A DNA stretch of 11,826 nucleotides from an uncultured Oscillospiraceae bacterium (lineage in GTDB: Bacteria; Bacillota; Clostridia; Oscillospirales; Oscillospiraceae). The stretch covers positions 1 through 11,826 of the forward strand of contig CAKTZN010000042.1 in assembly GCA_934635545.1 (NCBI GenBank), given 5' to 3'. This document shows, piece by piece, positions 4,846-11,826 of this stretch. Under the pieces are notes generated by a model. It was not told the DNA's origin. It worked only from the letters and a program-made list of their open reading frames with translations, and ran no database searches. Made by a program: the position numbers and the translations under genes. Every line of letters begins with the position of its first letter. Positions within the stretch are counted from its first letter, which is position 1.

Positions 4846-7800
4846 ATGACCCATAAAGCCATTTTCCGCCAGCACTGGAGCGACGCCTTCCGGGACGCCG
4901 CCTTCCAGGCCCGGCTCCACGACCCCGCTATGGCCCAGCGGTGGGCCCAGGCCCGGTTTTTCGAGGGCTTTCTGCCGGTGCGGCAGCGCCTTGTCTGCCG
5001 CGCGCTGATCGAGGCCGCCGCCGAAGCCATGCCGGACATCCCCGCGCCGGAGGGCGGCTGGGAGGGCTATGTGCTCAGCGACGCCACCGCCCGCCTGTAC
5101 CCCCAGCACCGCCGGCCCGCCACAGAGCCGCAGGAGGATTTCGCCCTGTGCGCCCTGCTGGCCATACAGCTTCTGCTGGAGGAAGAGCGCCGCGCGCTGC
5201 CTTTCGACTGGCACATCGACTTCGCCTTCTGCACCGACGAGGAGGCGGCGGGCAGCCCCTTCTATCCGCGGTTTTTGCAGGTATGGCGGCAGGATTTCGT
5301 CTATGAGCTGCTGCGCCTGGGCAGTGAACTGACGCCCTTCAGCACCCTGCAGCACATCGCCATGGTCCACCATGTGGCCATGACGGCGGGCCGCGCCCTG
5401 CGCCGCAGCGGTGCGGCGGTGGATCTGGCCCTGACCTCTGCCGCCGCCGCCGGACACGACATCGGCAAATTCGGCTGCATGCCCGGCGAACGGGTGCCCT
5501 ATCTCCACTACTACTATACCGACGAGTGGCTGACCCGCTCCGGCCTTCCCCAGGTGGGCCAGGTGGCCGACAACCACTCCACCTGGGATCTGGAGCTGGC
5601 CAGCCTGTCGGTGGAATCCATGCTGCTGATCTACGCCGACTTCCGCTCCAAGCAGCGGCGTGAGGCGGACGGCCGGGAGACGGCGGCGCTGTACACCCTG
5701 AAGGACGCTTTTGATGTGATCCTCAGCAAGCTGGACAACGTAGACGCCGCCAAAAAGCGCCGCTATGAGTACGTCTACCGCAAGCTGCGGGACTTTGAGG
5801 ACTATCTCATCGCCCACGGCGTGGACGTGACGCTGCGGGGCCGGAACACCGAGCCAAAGCCCCAGCCGGACATCGCCCTGATGAAGCCGGACGAGTACTA
5901 CCGGGCCTTCTGCCTGACGGCGGTGGAGCACAACCTGGACATGATGCGCCGCCTCAGCCACGAGGGACTGTTCTCCGACCTGCTGGAGATGGCCCGCAGT
6001 GAGAAGGACTGGACGCGGGTGCGCACCTATCTGTGCGTGCTGGAGGACTACTTCACCTATCTGTCCACCAACCAGAAGATCCAGACGGTGTACTTCCTCT
6101 ATGAGCTGCTGCTGCACCCGGAGGGCGACATCCGCCGCCAGGCGGCGGCGCTGATGGGCCAGGTGATGGCCAAGTTCAGCCTGCGCTACAAAAAGGAGCT
6201 GCCCTCCTCCGCGCCCCGCGCGGCGGTGGAGCAGACCCAGTTTGCCCTGTGGGCCCAGTATCTGAACCTGCTGTTTTACCCCGACCACAAGCTGACGCCC
6301 CAGCAGACCAGCCACATCCGCTTCACCGCCAAGCTGGTGGTATCCGCCACGCTGGAAAACTGCGCGCCCCAGGAGACGGAGCAGTTCCTGTCGGTGCTGT
6401 TGTCCCACTACCAGTCCCCCCATGTGGAGGATGAGGGCGCGGCGCTGGCCCTGACGGACACCCTGTGCTATCTGCCCCTGAAGCTGCTGACGAAGGAGCG
6501 GGCGGAGCAGGTGGCCGCCTTCGCCCTGGCCCAGTGCCGGGGCCGCAGCCCCTCCCTGCAGGCGGCGGCGCTGCAATTCTTCTTCCGGGCCAGCCAGACC
6601 CTGCCGGAGCGCCACCCCCTCCGCTCCGCGCTGGAGCGGCTGCGGCAGGAGGAGCTGACCTTCGCCCTGCCCTCTCTGCGCTACCGGTACGCCCGTGTGT
6701 GCGGCGTTCCGGCGGAGCAGGCCATGAAGGCCCTGACCAGTGAAGAGGTGTCCGACATCCTGCTGGACAACCTGAAAACCGCCACGCCGTGGATGATCAA
6801 GGTGGTGAACGTGGAGCTGCTGTCCCGCTACGCCGCCTGCGGCATGGGCAGCGCCATGCAGATCGCCGCCCACTTCGCCAACCTGATCCGGGTCAGCGAG
6901 GCGGTGGTGGTGCGCCAGCGGGCGGGCCGCGCACTGCTGGGCATCGCGCCCCGGCTCACCAGTGAGGAGCGCAACGAGATCGCCGTGGAGCTGGCCAAGG
7001 CCCTGGAATCCGGCCACTACGAATTCTCCAAATATATCCCCCAGTATCTGGGAGCCTTTATGCTGTGGCTGCCTCCGGCGGAGCTGGACGAGGTCATCGA
7101 CTATCTGGCGGAGCTGCTGAGCCACTCCGCCGACAGCGTGGTGGCCTCGGTCCTGGACACCGTGGGCTTCGCGTTGGAGAGCTACCGCACCTATCCCCAG
7201 CGCTTCCCGGAGGAGGAAGCGGTGTGGGATCGCCGCCGCCGGCGTCTGGCGGGCCTGCTGCTAAAGGGTATGGCGTCCTATCGCCAGGCGGTGCAGCAGG
7301 AGGCCATGTATGTGCTGGGCGACACCCTGTTCGCCTCGCCCCGGTTCCCCGATGAACGGCGGGCGTGGCTGTTCACCCTGTGCGCCCACAAGCTGCTGTT
7401 CCTGATGCATGAGAATCAGGAGGAGGGCCTTAACGACCTGTACTGCTCGGCGGCACTGTATCGCATGTACCAGTTCATCGTCCGGTATGAGACCGACAAC
7501 GGCCCCTTCCGGTTCACCCAGCGGCAGAAGGTAGCTTTCTTCCCCGGCACCTTTGACCCCTTTACCCTGTCACACAAGGCGCTGGCCTGCACCATCCGGG
7601 ACATGGGGTACGAGGTGTTCCTGGCGGTGGACGAATTCTCCTGGTCGAAAAAGACCCAGCCCAGCCTGATCCGCCGCCGCATCGCCTCCATGTCGGTGGC
7701 CGACGAGTTCCATGTCCACCTGTTCCCCTACAACATCCCCGTCAATATCGCCACCCCCGGCGACCTGCGGCGGCTGAAGGATATGTTCGCCGGACGGGAG

Positions 7801-9594
7801 CTGTATCTCATCGTGGGCTCCGACGTGATCCACGGCGCGTCCTCCTACAAGGCGGCGCCCAGTCCCGACTCCGTCCACAGCATGAACCACATCGTGTTCC
7901 GCCGGGTCTCCGCCCTTCACGGCGAGGAGAAGGATGCGGACGCCGACGTGGGCATGATCACCGGCAAGGTGGTGCAGCTCCAGCTCCCCTCCCAGTTGGA
8001 GGACATCAGCTCCACCCGCATCCGGGAGAATATCGACATGAACCGGGATATCTCCCACCTGATCGACCCCATGGTGCAGGAGTATATCTATCAGCGGGGC
8101 CTCTATCTGCGGGAGCCCCAGTACAAGCCCCTGCTGTCCCCCGGCACGCTGCGCTTTGATGAGGCCGCGCCGGAGGCACCGCTGCTGGCGGAGCTGCAGG
8201 CCATCGGCATGCCGCCCGCCGCCGTCCAGGGCGTTCAGCGCCGGGGTGAGCGGATCATGACGCTGCGCAGCGGCGACGAGCTGCTGGCCGCCGCGTCCTT
8301 CGACCAGCGCCGCACCCGTGAGCTGCTGGCCCTGCTGGGCGACCCCGTGCGGGTCAACGACGTGCGCAACGCCGCCTCCGGCCGGCTGCTGTGCGTCACG
8401 GGCCTGTACGGCCGGGACGACGAGTCCCTGCAATTACTGCTGACACAGCTCTTTGCCCAGGCCATGGAACAGGACTGCCTGTGGGCGCTGTTCGCGGCGC
8501 TGGACGCTCCGGCCAGTCCCATGGCCGACGACCTGCTGCGCCAGCAGGGCCTGCGTCCGGTGCGGCCCGGCGATCCCTCGCTGCTGCTGGCGGACATGAG
8601 CGCCCCGGTGGTGTTCCTGCAGAATGTAGAGACTGCCATCAAGCCGCCCTTCAGCGGCGACAGCGCGGTGCTGTCCGCCATCCGGCAGGCCCGCCGCCGC
8701 TTCAAGTTGGGGCTGGTGGCCCTGTATCCCGGGCGGCTCATCTTCACCATCTCCTCGCAACTGGTGCTGCACCGGCTGGTGGAGAAGATCACCGCCCTGA
8801 ACGGCGTGCCCATGACGCCCACCCAGCCCCGTGTGCTGGGCCCCTATATGTGCGTCCCCTTCGGCAAGCTGCTGCGGCGGGCCGCCATTCCCAACACCGT
8901 CACCAAGACCATCCACACCGACAAGGTGTTCGCCGCCGACCGGCGCACCCAGTGGATCCAGGCCTTCCCCGGCTACGCGCCGCTGGCCGACCAGATGCGG
9001 GTGGTGCACTCCTTCCGCCGCCCGGTGATCCTGGTGGACGATCAGCTCCACACCGGACGCCGCATCGGCGTGCTGGATCCCCTGGCGCGGGAGCAGCAGG
9101 TGGAGATCAAGGAGGTGCTGGTGGGCATCCTGTCCGGCCAGGGCCGGGATCTGGCCCAGCAACTGGGCCGGGATGTGGATTATGTGTATTTTGTGCCCAA
9201 TCTGCGGGCATGGTATGTGGAGTCCACCCTGTACCCCTTTATCGGCGGCGATACGGTGGAGCACCCCGCTATGGAGCGCTCCGGCCTGCAGCCGTCGGTG
9301 AACCTGATATTGCCCTACGTCTATCCGGAGCATCTGCGCCAGTGCGGCGCCGACGCGGCCTATACCTTCTCCCGCACCTGTATCGAGAATACGCTGTATA
9401 TCATCGAGGCGCTGGAGACCGCCTATCGCCGGGTCTATGCCCGCAGCCTGACGCTGCGGCGGCTCAGCGAGGCGGTGGTGCTGCCCCTGTGCCCGGACAA
9501 GGGGCGCATGAGCTATAACCCCGACGGCGCGGTGTCCGACTACCTCCGGGACGATCTGGAGACGCTGCGGCGGCTAGAGAACCTGTTCCGGTAA
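4846..9594 (+). CDS. Giant multidomain protein: HD phosphohydrolase, HEAT-like, nucleotidyltransferase, PRTase-like
   Basis: 1582 residues, no signal peptide or membrane segment, so cytoplasmic. Domains in order: (1) HD metal-dependent phosphohydrolase, about 160-300, with H170, H175, the H204-D205 pair in GHDIGKFG, H244 and D265 (IYADF); (2) a long helical region, about 345-880, with HEAT-like pieces such as EGDIRRQAAALMG (from 425); (3) a NadD/CoaD-type nucleotidyltransferase, about 895-1085, with GTFDPFTLSH (901-910; T907-x-S-H910 in place of T/H-x-G-H) and ISSTRIR (1054-1060); (4) a GNAT-like stretch, about 1126-1240, lacking the usual Gly-rich CoA loop; (5) a phosphoribosyltransferase-like domain, about 1260-1465, with VILVDDQLHTGRR (1394-1406) resembling the PRPP-binding loop; (6) a C-terminal helical tail. 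ATG 4846 follows AAGGGGG by 6 bases. First gene of a three-gene operon. A nucleotide or NAD-like cofactor role is inferred; the exact reaction is unknown. Alternative: a repair or regulatory scaffold. Confidence 0.88.
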   Translation: MTHKAIFRQHWSDAFRDAAFQARLHDPAMAQRWAQARFFEGFLPVRQRLVCRALIEAAAEAMPDIPAPEGGWEGYVLSDATARLYPQHRRPATEPQEDFALCALLAIQLLLEEERRALPFDWHIDFAFCTDEEAAGSPFYPRFLQVWRQDFVYELLRLGSELTPFSTLQHIAMVHHVAMTAGRALRRSGAAVDLALTSAAAAGHDIGKFGCMPGERVPYLHYYYTDEWLTRSGLPQVGQVADNHSTWDLELASLSVESMLLIYADFRSKQRREADGRETAALYTLKDAFDVILSKLDNVDAAKKRRYEYVYRKLRDFEDYLIAHGVDVTLRGRNTEPKPQPDIALMKPDEYYRAFCLTAVEHNLDMMRRLSHEGLFSDLLEMARSEKDWTRVRTYLCVLEDYFTYLSTNQKIQTVYFLYELLLHPEGDIRRQAAALMGQVMAKFSLRYKKELPSSAPRAAVEQTQFALWAQYLNLLFYPDHKLTPQQTSHIRFTAKLVVSATLENCAPQETEQFLSVLLSHYQSPHVEDEGAALALTDTLCYLPLKLLTKERAEQVAAFALAQCRGRSPSLQAAALQFFFRASQTLPERHPLRSALERLRQEELTFALPSLRYRYARVCGVPAEQAMKALTSEEVSDILLDNLKTATPWMIKVVNVELLSRYAACGMGSAMQIAAHFANLIRVSEAVVVRQRAGRALLGIAPRLTSEERNEIAVELAKALESGHYEFSKYIPQYLGAFMLWLPPAELDEVIDYLAELLSHSADSVVASVLDTVGFALESYRTYPQRFPEEEAVWDRRRRRLAGLLLKGMASYRQAVQQEAMYVLGDTLFASPRFPDERRAWLFTLCAHKLLFLMHENQEEGLNDLYCSAALYRMYQFIVRYETDNGPFRFTQRQKVAFFPGTFDPFTLSHKALACTIRDMGYEVFLAVDEFSWSKKTQPSLIRRRIASMSVADEFHVHLFPYNIPVNIATPGDLRRLKDMFAGRELYLIVGSDVIHGASSYKAAPSPDSVHSMNHIVFRRVSALHGEEKDADADVGMITGKVVQLQLPSQLEDISSTRIRENIDMNRDISHLIDPMVQEYIYQRGLYLREPQYKPLLSPGTLRFDEAAPEAPLLAELQAIGMPPAAVQGVQRRGERIMTLRSGDELLAAASFDQRRTRELLALLGDPVRVNDVRNAASGRLLCVTGLYGRDDESLQLLLTQLFAQAMEQDCLWALFAALDAPASPMADDLLRQQGLRPVRPGDPSLLLADMSAPVVFLQNVETAIKPPFSGDSAVLSAIRQARRRFKLGLVALYPGRLIFTISSQLVLHRLVEKITALNGVPMTPTQPRVLGPYMCVPFGKLLRRAAIPNTVTKTIHTDKVFAADRRTQWIQAFPGYAPLADQMRVVHSFRRPVILVDDQLHTGRRIGVLDPLAREQQVEIKEVLVGILSGQGRDLAQQLGRDVDYVYFVPNLRAWYVESTLYPFIGGDTVEHPAMERSGLQPSVNLILPYVYPEHLRQCGADAAYTFSRTCIENTLYIIEALETAYRRVYARSLTLRRLSEAVVLPLCPDKGRMSYNPDGAVSDYLRDDLETLRRLENLFR

Positions 9595-9608
9595 AAGGAG
9601 GAACCATC

Positions 9609-10838
9609 ATGTATCAATATGAAGAAAACGGCCAATATTTCGTGTCCTGTCAGCCCCTGCCCCTGACGGCAGCGGAGAGCGCCCAGGGCCAGCCCATCTT
9701 CCTGTTCCGCCGCCCGCCGGAGAGCGGCCGCGCCGCCTTCTCCGCCGCGGCGCTCTCCCAACTGACGGCAGCGAAGGAGGACGTGTCCTGGCTGGACAGC
9801 CGCCGTATCGCCGTCACCCAGGCGCCGCCCATCGAGGCGGCGGAGTGGCTGAGCGGCGGCCTGCGGGCGGTGAACTTCGACCATCCCCGCTGGCGGGAGA
9901 TGGCGGCATGGCGGCCCAAGCCGGGCAAAAAGCGCGTCCACATTCTGGCCATCGGCGATGTGGGCAGCACCATCGCCATGGGACTGAAGCTGCTGGGCGG
10001 CGATACGGTGTCCGCCATCGGCATCTGCGACATCAACGAGGCCGCCACCAAGCGCTGGGAGTTCGAGCTGAATCAGGTAACGCTGCCGTGGCAGTACGAC
10101 ACCATGCCTCCTGTGGAGATCGTGCCCCAGGAAAAGCTCTTCGACTGCGACGCGTTTCTGTTCGTGGCATCCAAGGGCATCCCCGCCGTGGGCAGCGGCG
10201 TGAAGGACGTGCGGATGGCCCAGTTCGAGGCCAACCGGGGACTGGTGGAGCTGTACGCCCGCAAGGCGCGGGAGGCGCAGTTTCAAGGTCTCTTCTGCGT
10301 GATCTCCGATCCGGTGGATCCCCTGTCCCGGGCGGCGCTGCTGGCCTCCAACCGGGACGAAAACGGCGTGTACGACGGCATGGGCCTGCTGCCCCAGCAG
10401 GTGCAGGGCTACGGCCTTGGCGTCATGAACGCCCGCGCCGCCTACTACGCCAGGAAGGAGGAGCGCTTCGCCTCCTTCCTGACGGAGGGCCGGGCCTTCG
10501 GCCCCCACGGCAGCGGACTGGTGATCGCCAACTCCATCGAGCACTATGATGACGCCCTGTCCCGTGAGCTGACGGAGCTGGCCCTGACGGCCAACCTGAA
10601 AATGCGGGAGCTGGGCTTCAAGCCCTATGTGGCGCCGGCGCTGTCCTCGGCGGCCATCAGCGTGCTGCTGACGCTGCGGGGCGAATGGCACTACGGCAGC
10701 GTATGTCTGGGTGATATCTTTATGGGTGTGAAGAACCGCTATACCCCCACGGGACTGGAGACGGAGGACATCCCGCTGCCGGACGGACTGTTCGCCCGGC
10801 TGACGGAGACCCAGGACATCCTGCGGGCCATTATTTGA
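9609..10838 (+). CDS. Lactate/malate dehydrogenase-fold protein with N-terminal extension
   Basis: 409 residues, longer than the ~310-330 usual for this family because the Rossmann domain begins only near residue 109. The dinucleotide-binding strand-loop-helix is HILAIGDVGSTIAMGL (111-126), and D141 ends strand two, the acidic position that favours NAD over NADP. VISDPVDPLS (231-240) corresponds to the family's NPVD segment, with Asp replacing the substrate-contacting Asn. GYGLGVMNARAAYYA (267-281) corresponds to the segment carrying the substrate-binding Arg (R276), and GPHGS (298-302) to the catalytic-His motif normally written GEHGD (H300). A NAD-dependent oxidoreductase of an unusual hydroxy-acid or related substrate is likely; ordinary lactate or malate dehydrogenase is unlikely given the changes. 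AAGGAGG lies 7 bases before the ATG; the gap to the preceding gene is 14 bases, so it is the second gene of the operon. Confidence 0.82.
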   Translation: MYQYEENGQYFVSCQPLPLTAAESAQGQPIFLFRRPPESGRAAFSAAALSQLTAAKEDVSWLDSRRIAVTQAPPIEAAEWLSGGLRAVNFDHPRWREMAAWRPKPGKKRVHILAIGDVGSTIAMGLKLLGGDTVSAIGICDINEAATKRWEFELNQVTLPWQYDTMPPVEIVPQEKLFDCDAFLFVASKGIPAVGSGVKDVRMAQFEANRGLVELYARKAREAQFQGLFCVISDPVDPLSRAALLASNRDENGVYDGMGLLPQQVQGYGLGVMNARAAYYARKEERFASFLTEGRAFGPHGSGLVIANSIEHYDDALSRELTELALTANLKMRELGFKPYVAPALSSAAISVLLTLRGEWHYGSVCLGDIFMGVKNRYTPTGLETEDIPLPDGLFARLTETQDILRAII

Positions 10839-10854
10839 GAAGGAGGCAGGCAAC

Positions 10855-11826
10855 ATGGAGCCTTTGCTGGTGATTTGTCCCCAGGCGGAGGAGAATCCCC
10901 GCCTTTCGGCGGTGCTGTCCCATGCCCTGGAGGGCCGCCCCCATGTAAAGGTGCAGCGCCCCGATGAACTGCATCCGGTGACGGGGCAGCGGGTGCTGTT
11001 CATCGTTTCGCTGCTGCACGGCGGCGTGAATCTGGGCTGGTACGCCATGCTGTCCGCCATCCGGCGGAACAGCCGCTTCTTTGACGGCTGCTGCGGCGCG
11101 GTGCTGGTGGACGGCGACGGTGAGCTGTACACCAAGTCCGCCGCCCGTGAGATCGTGTTTGCCGCCAATCAGGCGGGCTGCGCCTTCATGGGTGCGCCGC
11201 TGGTGGAGGCCACCGGGTCGCTGGAGAATTTCCACATCCGGGCCATGCTGCGGCACACGGACTATCTGGGTGCCTACACCGCCTGCGCCCGTGAGCTGGT
11301 GGACCGCCTGCTGGCGGATACGCCGCCGGTGCGGCAGCACCCCCATCTGATGGTGCTGCACGCCTCCAACCGCAAGACCTCCAACACCATCGCCCTGTGG
11401 GAGCGGATGGCGCCCCGGCTGGAGGGCCGGGTGGACGCCCAGGTGGTGAGCCTGCGGAACGGCACGGTGGCCGACTGCAACGGCTGCGAGTTCCGCACCT
11501 GCCTCCACTTCGGCGAGGAGGGACGGTGCTTCTACGGCGGCGTCATCGTGGACGAGGTGTACCCCGCCATCGGCCACGCCGACGGCGTGCTGTGGCTGTG
11601 CCCCAACTATAACGACGCCCTGGCCGCCAACCTGACGGCCTGCATCAACCGGCTGACGGCGTTGTTCCGCACCACGCCCTTCTACGACAAGGATCTGTAC
11701 GCCATCATCGTGTCCGGCTACTCCGGCGGCGACATCGTGGCCCAGCAGTTGATCTCGGCCCTGTGCATGAACAAGGCCTTCCGCCTGCCGCCCCGGTTCT
11801 GCATGCTGGAGACGGCCAACGACGCC
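10855..11826 (+). CDS. NADPH-dependent FMN reductase-like flavoprotein (C-terminus off window)
   Basis: Open through 324 residues to the window edge. The second part is a flavodoxin-like FMN reductase/iron-sulfur flavoprotein domain: HASNRKTSNT (169-178) fits the FMN-phosphate loop, and a cysteine group C208-x2-C211-x4-C216-x8-C225 precedes the HADGVLWLCPNYND segment (241-254) that corresponds to the family's 'aDgiifgsPvY' strand. The first ~160 residues look like a second, degraded flavodoxin-type unit (RVLFIVSLLHGG 46-57; CCGAVLVDGDG 79-89), giving a protein about twice the usual ~180-200 residues. The cysteines could hold an Fe-S cluster or act in thiol redox chemistry; this is inferred. 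AAGGAGG lies 8 bases before the ATG, and only 16 bases separate it from the dehydrogenase gene, so it is the third gene of the operon and may pass electrons for, or modify the product of, its neighbours. Confidence 0.82.
   Translation, partial: MEPLLVICPQAEENPRLSAVLSHALEGRPHVKVQRPDELHPVTGQRVLFIVSLLHGGVNLGWYAMLSAIRRNSRFFDGCCGAVLVDGDGELYTKSAAREIVFAANQAGCAFMGAPLVEATGSLENFHIRAMLRHTDYLGAYTACARELVDRLLADTPPVRQHPHLMVLHASNRKTSNTIALWERMAPRLEGRVDAQVVSLRNGTVADCNGCEFRTCLHFGEEGRCFYGGVIVDEVYPAIGHADGVLWLCPNYNDALAANLTACINRLTALFRTTPFYDKDLYAIIVSGYSGGDIVAQQLISALCMNKAFRLPPRFCMLETANDA

Noticed and set aside
4783..7125. Very long antisense frame opposite the giant protein
   Set aside because: Long antisense frames are expected in GC-rich genes with G/C third positions. 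The peptide is low-complexity (Gln, Gly, Arg, His-rich), and the sense frame has clear domain motifs.
9540..11168. Leftward frame opposite the dehydrogenase and flavoprotein genes
   Set aside because: It spans two well-supported sense genes and their intergenic ribosome binding site, and shows no domain of its own.
1..11826. CRISPR arrays, tRNA or rRNA genes, transposases, phage genes
   Set aside because: No regularly spaced direct repeats, no cloverleaf-like or rRNA sequence, and no transposase or integrase motifs were seen in the window.

Overview
The window looks like chromosomal DNA of a GC-rich anaerobic Gram-positive (Firmicutes/Clostridia) bacterium, most likely a gut Oscillospiraceae-type organism. 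This rests on codons ending mostly in G or C, strong AAAGGAGG-type ribosome binding sites 6-9 bases before starts, sigma-A-type promoters with 17-base spacers, a radical SAM enzyme, and hairpin-rich intergenic DNA. The family placement is inference; no rRNA or other taxonomic marker is present.

Left part (1-4153). A partial radical SAM gene runs leftward off the window edge and is divergent from a histidinol-phosphate-aminotransferase-like PLP enzyme (708-1799). The aminotransferase converges on a leftward pair: a 72-residue two-helix membrane protein (2926-3144) followed by a 10-helix EamA/DMT transporter (1917-2822). A LysR-family regulator (3284-4153) is divergent from that pair. The two divergent promoters occupy almost the same 37 bases and share an 18-bp near-palindrome, so the LysR protein probably controls the small membrane protein, the transporter and itself.

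Middle (4154-4845). There is no convincing gene in about 690 bases. Instead there is a series of eight perfect or near-perfect inverted repeats, including one with 17-bp perfect arms, followed by a near-consensus extended -10 promoter (4761-4789).

Right part (4846-11826). One rightward operon of three closely spaced genes. The first encodes an unusual 1582-residue protein: an HD phosphohydrolase domain, a long helical HEAT-like region, a NadD/cytidylyltransferase-type nucleotidyltransferase with T-x-S-H and ISSTxxR motifs, a degenerate GNAT-like stretch, and a phosphoribosyltransferase-like domain with VDDxxxTG. It is followed by a divergent lactate/malate-dehydrogenase-fold protein with a ~110-residue N-terminal extension, and by a two-part FMN-reductase-like flavoprotein with a four-cysteine cluster that runs off the right edge. 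Nucleotide-handling, NAD-dependent and flavin-dependent modules together suggest a nucleotide-cofactor or redox pathway. No specific reaction can be assigned, and this operon is the best candidate in the window for an undescribed system.
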